Shown: positions 1 through 9,640, numbered from the stretch's first letter. The stretch is 64,000 bases of DNA from Sinorhizobium arboris LMG 14919 (GCF_000427465.1 NZ_ATYB01000008.1:62001-126000), one strand, 5' to 3'. Made by a program: numbers and translations. The notes: generated from the letters alone by a model not told the origin.

Positions 1-422
1 ACAGTGTCGTGAATGAGGGCCATCAGCGCGTGCATGCGCTCGAGTTCCGTGGCGCCTCCGGCGGCTTTCGCGAGCTCGCGGATACGCTTGCCCGGCTTGG
101 TGAGCGGGGTTTCCCGGGCGTAGAGCCACAGCGGTACATAGGACTGGTGCGCGCCGAACACGCCGGCCCGATCTTCCGTTTCGACTTCGCCTTTCGCCTC
201 TATGCGAAGGATCGTCCGGTCGGCGTCGACGCTGACGAGATGCGTGCGGTTGCCGAACTGGTCGTCATAGCTGACTTCGATGGCGGCTCCGTCCACAAGC
301 GTCTTCCAGTTCAGGACGGTCTGGCCGGGCAGATTGACTGGCGTGAGGCGCAGGCGCTGCAGCGCGTATTGTACCGGTTGGTCGTAATGATACTCGGTCG
401 TGTGGCTGATCTTCAGATACAT
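1..422 (-). CDS. Transglutaminase-like protein, N-terminal part (cut by window edge)
   Basis: The first 140 codons are present; the catalytic transglutaminase core lies beyond the window. The protein starts MYLKISHTTEYHYDQPV, which is the bacterial transglutaminase N-terminal beta domain (Bact_transglu_N), with the typical RLRLTP segment a little further on. The ATG at 422-420 lies 13 bases after the stop of the alpha-E gene, so it is the third gene of a minus-strand operon. Known members of this family have a Cys-His-Asp core and occur next to alpha-E and circularly permuted ATP-grasp proteins. The substrate of the cluster is unknown; a role in making or cutting isopeptide bonds is inferred from the family only. 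Confidence 0.85.
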   Translation of the reverse strand, partial: MYLKISHTTEYHYDQPVQYALQRLRLTPVNLPGQTVLNWKTLVDGAAIEVSYDDQFGNRTHLVSVDADRTILRIEAKGEVETEDRAGVFGAHQSYVPLWLYARETPLTKPGKRIRELAKAAGGATELERMHALMALIHDT

Positions 423-435
423 CTCGGCCCCCTGC

Positions 436-1377
436 TCATTGATAGAACCGGTAGCCGTCGGAGATTTCCCGGCCGAGGCGGTTGTTCTGGCTGATGAACT
501 CCTCGAGATATTGGTGCAGCCCCTGATCCATGATGTCCGCGATCGACCGGCTGCGCAGCAATCCGAGCGTCCCCTCGGCAGTCTCGTGGGCCGCGTGCCG
601 CTCGCCGTATTCGCGCGCGAGGTAACCGAGATTGGAGACGAGCTTGTCGTAGCAGTAGGCGAGCGAGCGCGGCATGCGGCCATTTGCGATCAGGAAGTCG
701 GCGATATTTGCCGGCCTGAGCTCGGCATCATAGACCCAGCCATAGGAGCGGTGTGCGGAAACCGAACGCAGGATCGATTCCCATTGGACATTGTCCATGG
801 ACGATCCGACTGCGGAGACCGCCGGCAGAAGCACGTAATATTTGACGTCGAGGATACGGGCGGTGTTGTCCGCCCTCTCGATGAACGTGCCTATGCGCGA
901 GAAGTTGAAGATCTCGTTCCTGAGCATCGTGCCGTGAAAAGCGCCCCGGATAAGCCCGGCCCGCCGCTTGATCGTGTCGATGATCTCCGGCAGGTCGGTG
1001 GTCCTCGCCCTCCTGGCGAGAATCCCCTTCATCTCGATCCAGCATTCGTTGACCGCTTCCCAGGTCTCGCGCGTGAGTGCCGTACGGACCATGCGGGCAT
1101 TGTTGCGGCCCGCCTCGATGCAGGACAGGACGCTGGACGGGTTGGCGCGATCGCGCAGCAGGAAATCGATCGCGTCGCCGCTCGTCAGATCTTCGTGGAC
1201 CTGATCATAGAGTTCGCGCACGCCCGCGCTTTGCAGCACGCCGTCCCAGTCGTCCTCGGTTGCCTCGCTGCGCGTGAGCGACATGCGCAATCCGGCATCG
1301 ATGAGCCTGGCGCTGTTTTCCGCGCGCTCGATGTAGCGGAACATCCAGTAGAGGCCGTTTGCAGTTCTTCCCAGCAT
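436..1377 (-). CDS. Alpha-E domain protein (DUF403)
   Basis: This 313-residue protein starts MLGRTANGLYWMFRYIERAE, the hallmark opening of the all-helical alpha-E (DUF403) family, and the whole length is that one domain. No signal peptide or membrane segment is visible, so it should be cytosolic. It begins 4 bases downstream of the ATP-grasp gene and ends 13 bases before the transglutaminase gene, so the three are probably co-transcribed and translated together. The biochemical role is not established. Its constant pairing with a circularly permuted ATP-grasp enzyme suggests a partner in a peptide-bond-forming system. Family assignment is secure, function is not. Confidence 0.9.
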   Translation of the reverse strand: MLGRTANGLYWMFRYIERAENSARLIDAGLRMSLTRSEATEDDWDGVLQSAGVRELYDQVHEDLTSGDAIDFLLRDRANPSSVLSCIEAGRNNARMVRTALTRETWEAVNECWIEMKGILARRARTTDLPEIIDTIKRRAGLIRGAFHGTMLRNEIFNFSRIGTFIERADNTARILDVKYYVLLPAVSAVGSSMDNVQWESILRSVSAHRSYGWVYDAELRPANIADFLIANGRMPRSLAYCYDKLVSNLGYLAREYGERHAAHETAEGTLGLLRSRSIADIMDQGLHQYLEEFISQNNRLGREISDGYRFYQ

Positions 1378-1381
1378 TGCC

Positions 1382-2818
1382 TCAGTCCTCCAGCACCCAG
1401 GTATCCTTGGTCCCGCCGCCCTGGCTCGAATTCACGACCAGCGATCCTTCCTTCAGCGCGACGCGGGTCAGGCCGCCCGGAATGATCTGAACCTTGTCGG
1501 AGACAAGCACGTAGGGACGCAGATCGACGTGGCGCGGCGCAATCCCCTTGTTGACCATGATGGGCACCGTCGAGAGCGACAATGTCGGCTGGGCGATGTA
1601 GTTGCGGGGGCGAGATTTGAGCTTTTCGGCGAAGGCGGCACATTCCTTTCTGGTCGCGGTCGGGCCGACGAGCATGCCATAGCCGCCGGAGCCGTGAACC
1701 TCCTTGACGACGAGCTCTTCGAGATGCTCGAGCACATATTTGAGACTATCCGGCTCCGAGCAGCGCCAGGTCGGGACGTTCTCGAGCAGAGGCTTTCGGC
1801 CGGTATAGAATTCGACGATTTCCGGCATGTAGGAATAGATGGCCTTGTCGTCGGAAATGCCGGTGCCGGGGGCATTGGCGATAGTGATGTTGCCGGCGCG
1901 ATAGACGTCCATGATGCCCGGTATGCCGAGGGCGGAATCCGGCCGGAAGGTGAGGGGATCGAGGAAATCGTCGTCGACGCGCCGATAAAGAACGTCGATC
2001 GCCTCGTAGCCGCGCGTCGTGCGCATCTTCACCTTGCCGTCGATGACGCGCAGATCCGAGCCTTCCACCAGCTCGACGCCCATCATATCCGCAAGGAACG
2101 CGTGCTCGTAGAATGCGGAGTTGTAGATCCCGGGGGTCAGGACGGCGACGCGCGGCTTGCCGTCGCAACGGGCCGGAGCGAGCGATGAAAGGCTCTGGCG
2201 CAGCAGATAGGGATAGTTCTCCACCGGCCGCACGCGGTTCTGGTGGAAAAGCTCCGGGAACATCTGCATCATGGTTTCCCGGTTTTCCAGCATATAGCTG
2301 ACACCGGAGGGTGTGCGGGCATTGTCCTCCAGCACATAAAACTGGTCTTCGCCGGTACGCACGATGTCGGTCCCGACGATGTGGGTGTAGACGCCGCCCG
2401 GCGGCCGGAAGCCGATCATCTGCGGCAGAAAGGCGTCGTTCTTCTCGATCAGTTCGCGCGGGATGCGCCCGGCGCGAATGATCTCCTGCTTATGGTAGAT
2501 GTCGTCGAGAAAGGCATTGAGCGCGACCACCCGCTGCTCGATGCCCTGCGCGAGCCGGCGCCATTCACGGCCAGAAATAATGCGGGGAATGAGATCGAAG
2601 GGGATGAGCTTTTCCGAGGAATCCGCGTGTCCGTAGACTGCGAAGGTGATGCCCGTCTTACGGAAAATCTTTTCGGCTTCCTTTGATTTCGCTATGAGCC
2701 GGTTTCTGTCCTGACTGGCATACCATTGGTGATAGGTCGAATATGGCTGGCGCGGGCTGCTGTCCGCATTGATCATTTCGTCAAATGCCAAAGGCGTGGT
2801 CCCCTTATTTTCGGCCAT
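1382..2818 (-). CDS. Circularly permuted ATP-grasp protein (DUF404/DUF407)
   Basis: About 478 residues from an ATG at 2818. The reading frame is open for another 54 codons upstream, but that part is Cys/Arg-rich and unlike the family. The body has the usual features: a QPYSTYHQW start region, PSGVSYMLENRE, the DVLYRRVDDDFLDP motif and a C-terminal VNSSQGGGTKDTW. Such proteins are predicted ATP-dependent carboxylate-amine ligases with rearranged ATP-grasp lobes. It is the first gene of the operon with alpha-E and transglutaminase proteins. No strong Shine-Dalgarno sequence precedes 2818, and a start at the internal Met of the FDEM segment is a possible alternative. Substrate unknown. Confidence 0.88.
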   Translation of the reverse strand: MAENKGTTPLAFDEMINADSSPRQPYSTYHQWYASQDRNRLIAKSKEAEKIFRKTGITFAVYGHADSSEKLIPFDLIPRIISGREWRRLAQGIEQRVVALNAFLDDIYHKQEIIRAGRIPRELIEKNDAFLPQMIGFRPPGGVYTHIVGTDIVRTGEDQFYVLEDNARTPSGVSYMLENRETMMQMFPELFHQNRVRPVENYPYLLRQSLSSLAPARCDGKPRVAVLTPGIYNSAFYEHAFLADMMGVELVEGSDLRVIDGKVKMRTTRGYEAIDVLYRRVDDDFLDPLTFRPDSALGIPGIMDVYRAGNITIANAPGTGISDDKAIYSYMPEIVEFYTGRKPLLENVPTWRCSEPDSLKYVLEHLEELVVKEVHGSGGYGMLVGPTATRKECAAFAEKLKSRPRNYIAQPTLSLSTVPIMVNKGIAPRHVDLRPYVLVSDKVQIIPGGLTRVALKEGSLVVNSSQGGGTKDTWVLED

Positions 2819-3149
2819 TTGAATACAACGCAGAGTGCAATGCAAGAAGCGTGCACATTTGCCGTGGAAGAATTTGACGGGCGACTGGATGCGGCCGTTT
2901 GCGGCATCGTCAGGCCAGGGGTCGCGCGAGCGGCATGCGAACCGGACCGGTGCCTGCGCAACAAAAAGCCAGATGCTCAAATTTTAAGCGCAGAGTTCAG
3001 GCGGCCCTGGCAGGCTGAGGAGCGACGGTTCCGATTCGCTGATGCTATCCATCAGAAAAATTCCTTTGACCTCAGGCGGTACCCGCTCTATCGCGGCTGC
3101 GGTGATCCCGCACGGACCGCCGTGAAACCGTTCGCTCAGGAAACACATC
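2819..3149. other. 331-base intergenic region between divergent genes
   Basis: This stretch separates the minus-strand ATP-grasp operon from the plus-strand EamA gene and must contain both promoters. Open frames crossing it look like shadows with poor composition. No clear operator, terminator or RNA gene was found. Confidence 0.4.
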
Positions 3150-4067
3150 ATGCTCGCCCGCTTGGCCCCGGCCATCTTCGTGCTGCTCTGGTCGACAGGT
3201 TGGGTCGTTGCGAAATATGCGGCCATCTTCGCCGATCCGCTGACTTTCCTGGCGCTTCGCTACGGCTTCGCCATTCTGCTCTTCATCGGCTTCTGTCTCC
3301 TGAGCGGCGCGCGCTGGCCGCGCTCTCCGACGGCGATCGGCCATGCGATCGTGTCCGGCATCTTTCTCCACGGCCTCTATCTCGGCGCCGTGTGGTGGGC
3401 GATCGGGCAGGGTGTGCCCGCGGCAATCTCCGGCATCATTGCCGGCCTGCAGCCGCTGATGACGGCTGCGGCAGCGCCCTGGCTGATCGGCGAGAAACTG
3501 AGCGGGCAGCAGAGGCTGGGTCTCGTCCTCGGCTTTTGCGGCATCGCGCTTGCGGTTGCGCCGAAGATGCTGGCGATCGACACGGACGCAACGCCGATCC
3601 ACCTGCTGCCGCTGGCCGTCAACGTGCTCGGCATGGCCGCCGTCACCTACGGTACGCTCTATCAGAAACGGTATCTGCAGACTGGCGACATCCGGTCGAT
3701 TGCGGCGCTGCAATATGTTGGCGCGCTCCTCGTCACCATACCCCTGGCGCTCCTGCTGGAGGACCTGCGTGTCTCCTGGAGTCTCGAGCTCGCCGCGGCG
3801 CTTGCCTGGTCGGTGCTGGGCCTCTCGATGGGAGCGATCGCGCTCCTGCTCTATCTCATTCGCCGCGGGCAGGTTTCCCGCGCGGCATCGCTCATCTACC
3901 TGGTGCCGCCGCTCGCCGCCGGCGAGGCGGCGCTGTTCTTCGGAGAAGCGCTGACCTGGCCGATGATCATCGGCACCGTAGTTGCCGTGGCAGGGGTCTA
4001 TCTCACCAACCGCAAGGTCGCCGGAACAGCCGCGAGTGACCGCACGAAGGAAGTGCCGGCGGTCTGA
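3150..4067 (+). CDS. EamA (DMT) family membrane transporter
   Basis: This 305-residue protein is almost entirely hydrophobic, with about ten predicted transmembrane helices in two EamA repeats (roughly residues 4-135 and 150-290). It opens with LLWSTGWVVAKYA, the usual EamA first helix. AGGAAA before the ATG at 3150 is a plausible ribosome site. Members of this drug/metabolite superfamily export amino acids, metabolites or drugs across the inner membrane; the substrate cannot be read from sequence. It lies just upstream of the copper module but 100 bases before that module's likely first start, so a shared transcript is possible but not shown. Confidence 0.85.
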   Translation: MLARLAPAIFVLLWSTGWVVAKYAAIFADPLTFLALRYGFAILLFIGFCLLSGARWPRSPTAIGHAIVSGIFLHGLYLGAVWWAIGQGVPAAISGIIAGLQPLMTAAAAPWLIGEKLSGQQRLGLVLGFCGIALAVAPKMLAIDTDATPIHLLPLAVNVLGMAAVTYGTLYQKRYLQTGDIRSIAALQYVGALLVTIPLALLLEDLRVSWSLELAAALAWSVLGLSMGAIALLLYLIRRGQVSRAASLIYLVPPLAAGEAALFFGEALTWPMIIGTVVAVAGVYLTNRKVAGTAASDRTKEVPAV

Positions 4068-4174
4068 CGAGCTGTATGACGGGGGCACTCAGCAGCGAAC
4101 GGTCGCACCGTCCGGTGTCCTCGATCGCAACTTTCCGTGACCGGCTTCCATTGGGCGCCGACCTGTGCCAGCCT

Positions 4175-4552
4175 ATGCGCATGTCCGCTCTCGCCGCGCT
4201 TCGGCGCTTCCTGTGTCTGCTTGCCTTGCTCGGTGTCGTCGTCGCCCCCGTGAGCGTCGGCACGTCCACGAGCGCGATGGCCGCGTCGGACATGCGCATG
4301 GAAGCCATGGCAAGCATGGATGTCTCCGAGGACATGTCCTGCTGCCCGCAGCAGCAACTGCCCCGGAAGAACGACTGTGGAAGCCCATGTCCTCTGGGCC
4401 TGATCTGCGCTGGCAGCGTCCTTGCACACGCGGACCGGGCCGAAGGCTGGGGCGTCCACCGCGACGCGCGCGGCGCTTCACACACGCTCCTGCACGACAG
4501 CGAACTTTCCTCGGCCACTATCGATCCCCCGGCGCGGCCTCCCAAAGCCTGA
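4175..4552 (+). CDS. Small secreted Cys/Met-rich protein at head of the copper module
   Basis: The frame is open from 4076, but the ATG pair at 4175 and 4181 starts a clear signal peptide (MRMSALAALRRFLCLLALLG, then a hydrophobic stretch ending near AMAAS). From 4175 it encodes 125 residues. The mature part begins with a Met-rich run (DMRMEAMASMDVSEDM) followed by cysteines in SCCPQQQ and DCGSPCPLGLIC. Such composition is common in periplasmic copper-binding proteins, so a metal-binding role is inferred. It is followed after 107 bases by the FixH-like gene and the Cus genes. I do not recognise a named family with certainty. Confidence 0.65.
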   Translation: MRMSALAALRRFLCLLALLGVVVAPVSVGTSTSAMAASDMRMEAMASMDVSEDMSCCPQQQLPRKNDCGSPCPLGLICAGSVLAHADRAEGWGVHRDARGASHTLLHDSELSSATIDPPARPPKA

Positions 4553-4659
4553 ATCTCACTCTTCGAATCGCCGGAAATGCTCCGCCCGACCGCGGCGGGG
4601 CGTCCGACCATGGACGTTTTCAAGGACGCGGCCGACAGGCCCGTCGGGTGAGAGTTTAC

Positions 4660-5061
4660 ATGACTGGAATCCATATTATGCCGAAAGCAGGCGGCGCCTG
4701 CCTCGCTCTGATGCTGCTTTTAACGAACGCCTATGCCGCCGCTACGGACTACCGGTTCGAGCTCGTCGAGCGCGAGATTGCCGAGGGACCGGAAGCGATC
4801 GTCGCGGTCCGCCTCATAGACGAGAGGACGAGAGAGCCGGTTCGCGGCGCGATCATTTTTGCGACCCGGCTCGACATGGCTCCGGAAGGCATGGAGACAA
4901 TGACTGCCGCCGTCGAGGCCGTGCCTTCGACCGAGCCCGGCGTTTACCGGTTCAAGACGAATCTCGGCATGGAAGGCGGCTGGCGCTTCAGACTGGCGGC
5001 CAAGCTCCAAGGGGAGGCCGAAACCGTTCAGGGTGAACTCGTTCTGAAGGCAATCCCGTGA
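4660..5061 (+). CDS. FixH/YtkA-like secreted protein
   Basis: This 133-residue protein has a signal peptide (hydrophobic LALMLLLTNAYAA) followed by one beta-rich FixH/YtkA-like domain with DYRFELV, VAVRLIDERTREPVRGA and GVYRFKTNLGMEGGWRF. The family is found beside copper-efflux and cytochrome-oxidase copper-loading genes and is thought to act in the periplasm. I chose the ATG at 4660 because a GTGAGAG element lies 7 bases upstream; the ATG at 4678 is a good alternative and gives 127 residues. Its TGA overlaps the GTG start of cusB by four bases, so translation is coupled. A copper-handling role is inferred from context. Confidence 0.75.
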   Translation: MTGIHIMPKAGGACLALMLLLTNAYAAATDYRFELVEREIAEGPEAIVAVRLIDERTREPVRGAIIFATRLDMAPEGMETMTAAVEAVPSTEPGVYRFKTNLGMEGGWRFRLAAKLQGEAETVQGELVLKAIP

Positions 5062-6464
5062 AGACGCTCAAATTCCTGGTTCTGGTCGGCTCCCTCGTCC
5101 TGGCAGGCGGAGGAGGCTACGTAGCCGGCACAGGCGGCCTTACGCAACAGTTCTCCCTTGGGGCAACGCCCCGAGTACCGATGCCGTCTGCTGCAGAGCC
5201 TGCGGGCGAGATCATCTACTACCGGCACCCGGACGGGGTGCCGGAGTATTCAGCGGCGGCGAAACAAACTGCGGACGGGCGCCCGTTCGTTGCGGTCCGG
5301 CAAAGTGAGGACGTCTCCTTCGAGCCGCTGAAGGCTGTCGCCGGGGGTACGGGCGCCGGCGAGCGAAAAATCCTCTACTACCGCAACCCTATGGGGCTGC
5401 CGGATACGTCTAAAGTACCGAAAAGAGACTCCATGGGAATGGACTACATTCCCGTTTACGATGGCGAGGAGGCAGACAGCTCGGCCGTGAAGGTGTCCCC
5501 GGGCAAACTCCAGCGGACGGGTGTGAAGACGGCGTCGGCCGAGCGTGCCGTCATCGCTCGAAGAATACGCGCGCCCGGCATGATCGCCTTCGATGAGCGG
5601 CGCATCCGGATCGTCTCGACGCGGGTGGATGCCTTCATCGAAGATGTCGCGGACATCACGACCGGCGACCGCGTGGAAAAGGGCCAGAACCTCTTCCACT
5701 ACTATTCGAAGGACGTCGCCAGGGCGGGAGCGGAATACGCCACGGAACTTCGCGGCGGCGTCAAGCCGGGCCTCGAAGTCGGGGGAGCCCTGCAATTGCG
5801 CAATCTCGGCGTGCAGGAAGAGACGATCCTTTCGATTGGCAGGGATCGCACGGTCCCGCGGAGCATCGCCTATCGTTCGCCGAGCGACGGCGTCGTCCTG
5901 GAACGCAATGCCATTCCGGGCATGATGGCCAAAGCCGGCGACGTCTTGTTCCGCATCGCCGACACCTCCAGCATATGGATCCTGGCCGACATCCCGGAAT
6001 ACGATGCTGCGGCCGTCAGAAAAGGTGATCCTGCGAAGGTCAGCATACGAAACCTTCCGGGCAAGTTCTTCGAGGGCAGCGTCGATCTGATCTATCCCGA
6101 GCTTCGCTCGGAGACGCGGACCGCGAAGATCCGGATTGAGCTCCCCAATCCGACGGGGCAGTTCCTCGCCAGCATGTATGCCGAGGTCGAGATTGCTACA
6201 GGCAAACCGGAGCACGTCGTGGCGGTCCCGAACAGCGCCGTCATCGACACTGGCAATCGCCAGCTCGTCTTCGTGGACAAGGGCGAGGGCCGCTTCGAGC
6301 CGCGCGAGGTTGCGCTCGGGGCACGCGACAGCGACAGGACCGAGATCACGAAGGGGATCGAAGCCGGCGAGAAGGTCGTGATTTCAGCCAACTTCCTGCT
6401 CGATGCCGAAAGCAACCTCAACGCGGCGCTGAATGCGCTCGCCTCGGCGGAGGCGCAGCCATGA
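5058..6464 (+). CDS. cusB: RND efflux periplasmic adaptor, CusB-like
   Basis: A 468-residue membrane-fusion protein. A signal anchor (residues 5-24) is followed by two copies of the heavy-metal-binding domain: IIYYRHPDGVPEYS (about 52-80, degenerate) and KILYYRNPMGLPDTSKV ... DSMGMDYIPVY (about 104-134, canonical for CusB-type adaptors except that cysteines are replaced). Then come the lipoyl/barrel-sandwich and beta-barrel domains (about 165-460). It would link an inner-membrane RND pump to an outer-membrane channel and ferry Cu(I)/Ag(I) through Met residues. It starts with GTG overlapping the upstream gene and ends with an ATGA overlap with cusA. No outer-membrane cusC gene is in the module. 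Confidence 0.88.
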   Translation: MKTLKFLVLVGSLVLAGGGGYVAGTGGLTQQFSLGATPRVPMPSAAEPAGEIIYYRHPDGVPEYSAAAKQTADGRPFVAVRQSEDVSFEPLKAVAGGTGAGERKILYYRNPMGLPDTSKVPKRDSMGMDYIPVYDGEEADSSAVKVSPGKLQRTGVKTASAERAVIARRIRAPGMIAFDERRIRIVSTRVDAFIEDVADITTGDRVEKGQNLFHYYSKDVARAGAEYATELRGGVKPGLEVGGALQLRNLGVQEETILSIGRDRTVPRSIAYRSPSDGVVLERNAIPGMMAKAGDVLFRIADTSSIWILADIPEYDAAAVRKGDPAKVSIRNLPGKFFEGSVDLIYPELRSETRTAKIRIELPNPTGQFLASMYAEVEIATGKPEHVVAVPNSAVIDTGNRQLVFVDKGEGRFEPREVALGARDSDRTEITKGIEAGEKVVISANFLLDAESNLNAALNALASAEAQP

Positions 6465-9400
6465 TCGCGAAAGTCATCGCCTGGTCTGCGCGCAATCTCG
6501 TGCTCGTCTTCATCGCAGCGGCGCTTTCGATCGCCGCCGGCATCCATTCCCTGCGCACGCTCCCGCTGGATGCGATCCCCGATCTCTCCGACGTGCAGGT
6601 CATCGTCTTCACGGACTATCCGGGTCAGGCGCCCCAGGTGGTCGAGGATCAGGTGACATATCCGCTGACGACCTCGATGCTGACCGTTCCCCGTTCGAAG
6701 GTCGTCCGCGGTTTCTCCTTCTTCGGCGTCTCCTTCGTCTATGTGATCTTCGAGGACGGCACCGATCCCTACTGGGCGCGCAGCCGCGTCCTTGAATATC
6801 TGAACGCGGCCTCCAGCCGGTTGCCGCGAGGAGTATCGCCGAGCCTCGGGCCGGATGCGACGGGGGTCGGCTGGATCTACCAGTATGCCTTGGTCGCAAA
6901 GGAGCTCTCGCTTGCGGAACTGCGTTCGCTTCAGGATTGGGTGGTGCGCTTTGCGGCTTCCAAGGCCGATGGTGTCGCCGAAGTCGCGAGCGTTGGAGGC
7001 TTCGTAAAGCAGTATTCGGTCGTCGTGGATCCCGTTCGGCTGCGATCGCAGAACGTGACGCTGAGGGAGGTTGCGGACGCAGTTCGTGCCAGCAACCGCG
7101 ACGCCGGCGGCCGGACGGTGGAAATATCCGAGTTCGAGTTCATGGTGCGGGGCAAGGGCTATCTACAGGGTATCAGGAGTATCGAGAACATCGTCCTGAT
7201 GACCGAGGCCGGCGTTCCGCTCCGGCTCAGCGACGTGGCCAGGGTGGAGACGGTCCCCGACGAGCGGCGCGGCATCACCGAGTTGAACGGCGAGGGAGAG
7301 GTCGCGAGCGGTATCGTGCTTCAACGCGTCGGCGAAAACGCCTTGTCGGTCATCGACAGTGTCAAGAAGAGCCTTGCCGAGATAAAGGCCGGTCTCCCCG
7401 AGGGCACGGAGATCGTGGCTGTCTACGATCGCTCCGAACTGATCAATGCCGCCATCGAGACGCTGAAAACGACGTTGGTCGAGGAGTCGATCGTTGTTGC
7501 GCTGGTGACGGTCGCCTTCCTGCTTCACGTCCGCAGCGCTCTCGTCGCCATCATCATGCTGCCGGTCGGCATATTGATCGCCTTCATAGCGATGCGCGCG
7601 CTCGGGATCGGGGCCAACATCATGAGCCTCGGCGGGATCGCAATTGCCATCGGCGCGATGATCGATGCGGCGATCGTCATGATCGAGAACGCCCACAAGC
7701 ACCTGGAACGCGCCGCGCCGGAAGAATCCCGCACGGAGGTCCTGATCAAGGCGGCCGGCGAAGTCGGTCCGGCGTTGTTCTTCAGCCTGCTCATCATCAC
7801 CGTATCCTTCCTGCCGATCTTCACGCTGGAATCGCAGGAAGGCCGCCTTTTTGGACCCCTCGCCTTCACCAAGACCTTCGCGATGGCGGCGGCCGCCCTT
7901 CTGTCGGTCACGCTCGTGCCGGCGCTGATGGCCGTGTTCGTGCGGGGCCGGATCGTGCCGGAGCACAGAAATCCTCTCAACCGCTTTCTGATCTGGGCTT
8001 ACCGGCCGGTGATTTCGGGCGTTCTCGGGGCCAAGACGATAACGATCCTGCTCGCGATAGCGGCGCTGGCGGCAACCGTCTGGCCGGCCCGCCAGATCGG
8101 CAGCGAATTCATGCCGGCACTGGACGAGGGTACGCTGATGTACATGCCGACGACGCTGCCCGGCCTGTCCGTGACCAAGGCCGCCGAACTCCTCCAGACG
8201 CAAGACCGCATCATCAAGTCTTTCCCTGAGGTCGAGACGGTATTCGGCAAGGCGGGCAGGGCCATGACGGCCACCGATCCCGCGCCGATGGAGATGTTCG
8301 AGACCATCATTACCCTGAAACCTAAATCCGAATGGCGACCCGGGATGACCGTCGAAAAGCTGAAACAGGAGATGGATGCCGCGCTGCAGTTTCCCGGCGT
8401 TTCCAATGCCTGGACGATGCCGATACGCGCTCGCATCGACATGTTGTCGACCGGCATCCGCACCCCGGTAGGCGTCAAGGTCCACGGCACCGATCTTCGC
8501 GAGATGGAGCGGATCGCACGGGACATCGAAACCGTTCTAAAGTCGGTCCCCGGCACATCCAGCGCCTACGCGGAACGGGTCATCGGTGGTTATTACCTCG
8601 ACATCGTTCCGGACCGGACGGCGCTCGGCCGATACGGCCTGAGCATCGACGACGTACAGCAGGTCATAGGCATGGCGCTCGGGTCGGAAGTCCTGACCTC
8701 GACGGTCGAGGGTCGGGAGCGCTACGGCGTGGCCGTGCGCTATCCCCGGGCTTCGCGCAGCGATCCGGAATCGATCGCCAGCGAGGTTCATGTTTCGCTT
8801 CCCGGCGGCGGCAGCGTGCCGCTCGGCGAGGTGGCGGAGGTGAAGTTGACCCGCGGCGCAACGGGGATCCGCACCGAGAACGCTCAGCTCTCCGTCTATG
8901 TCTTCGTGGACATCGCCGATCGCGATCTCGGCGGCTATGTGGCGGAAGCGAAGGAAGCCGTCGCCGCGAGCGTAGGGCTGCCGGCGGGCTATTCGCTCGC
9001 CTGGAGCGGCCAGTACGAATATCTGGAGCGGGCCAAGGCGCGTCTGGCAATCGTCGTGCCGCTGACGCTGGCGCTGATTTTCCTGCTGCTCTACCTTAAC
9101 TTCAAGGCGCTGACGGAGACGCTGATCGTCATGCTATCGCTGCCATTTGCGCTCGTCGGCGGCATCTGGCTCATGTGGTGGATGGAATTCAACTCTTCGG
9201 TTGCGGTCGCGGTGGGCTTCATCGCCCTGGCCGGGGTGGCCGCAGAGACCGGGGTGATCATGCTGATCTATCTCGATCAGGCATTGCGCGAGCGGCGCGG
9301 GGCATGCGCGGCCGAGGGGCGTGCCCTGACGCATGCCGATCTGAACGAGGCCATCATGGTGGGGGCGGTCGAGCGGGTTCGGCCGAAGATGATGACCGTC

Positions 9401-9640
9401 GTCGCCATCATGGCGGGGCTGGTGCCGATCCTCTGGAGCACGGGGTCCGGGTCGGAGGTCATGCAGCGGATCGCCGTCCCGATGATCGGCGGAATGGTAT
9501 CCTCGACCATCCTCACCTTGGTGGTGATTCCGGCGGTTTATTGCCTCGTCAAGGGCTGGCGGCTGTCCTCATCGAGCGCACCGACTGAGGTCGGCCATTT
9601 CAATGCCGCACAACCAATGTTCAATGGAGAGCAACCATGA
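6461..9640 (+). CDS. cusA: Heavy-metal RND efflux pump, CusA/CzcA family
   Basis: A 1059-residue inner-membrane pump with the twelve-helix HME-RND layout: N-terminal helix, DLSDVQVIVFTDYPGQAPQVVEDQVTYP, the first helix bundle with GAMIDAAIVMIENAHK, and a second porter half. DPAPMEMFETI and RIDMLSTGIRTPVGVKV closely resemble E. coli CusA, where Met residues of this porter region bind Cu(I)/Ag(I), so monovalent metal is favoured over Zn/Co. Length is normal for the family. It overlaps cusB and the following DUF411 gene by four bases each, so the three are translationally coupled. Proton-driven export from periplasm or cytosol is the expected activity. Confidence 0.92.
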   Translation: MIAKVIAWSARNLVLVFIAAALSIAAGIHSLRTLPLDAIPDLSDVQVIVFTDYPGQAPQVVEDQVTYPLTTSMLTVPRSKVVRGFSFFGVSFVYVIFEDGTDPYWARSRVLEYLNAASSRLPRGVSPSLGPDATGVGWIYQYALVAKELSLAELRSLQDWVVRFAASKADGVAEVASVGGFVKQYSVVVDPVRLRSQNVTLREVADAVRASNRDAGGRTVEISEFEFMVRGKGYLQGIRSIENIVLMTEAGVPLRLSDVARVETVPDERRGITELNGEGEVASGIVLQRVGENALSVIDSVKKSLAEIKAGLPEGTEIVAVYDRSELINAAIETLKTTLVEESIVVALVTVAFLLHVRSALVAIIMLPVGILIAFIAMRALGIGANIMSLGGIAIAIGAMIDAAIVMIENAHKHLERAAPEESRTEVLIKAAGEVGPALFFSLLIITVSFLPIFTLESQEGRLFGPLAFTKTFAMAAAALLSVTLVPALMAVFVRGRIVPEHRNPLNRFLIWAYRPVISGVLGAKTITILLAIAALAATVWPARQIGSEFMPALDEGTLMYMPTTLPGLSVTKAAELLQTQDRIIKSFPEVETVFGKAGRAMTATDPAPMEMFETIITLKPKSEWRPGMTVEKLKQEMDAALQFPGVSNAWTMPIRARIDMLSTGIRTPVGVKVHGTDLREMERIARDIETVLKSVPGTSSAYAERVIGGYYLDIVPDRTALGRYGLSIDDVQQVIGMALGSEVLTSTVEGRERYGVAVRYPRASRSDPESIASEVHVSLPGGGSVPLGEVAEVKLTRGATGIRTENAQLSVYVFVDIADRDLGGYVAEAKEAVAASVGLPAGYSLAWSGQYEYLERAKARLAIVVPLTLALIFLLLYLNFKALTETLIVMLSLPFALVGGIWLMWWMEFNSSVAVAVGFIALAGVAAETGVIMLIYLDQALRERRGACAAEGRALTHADLNEAIMVGAVERVRPKMMTVVAIMAGLVPILWSTGSGSEVMQRIAVPMIGGMVSSTILTLVVIPAVYCLVKGWRLSSSSAPTEVGHFNAAQPMFNGEQP

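Noticed and set aside
3072..4088. Minus-strand frame of 338 codons opposite the EamA gene
   Set aside because: Arg/His/Gln-rich shadow of a membrane-protein gene.
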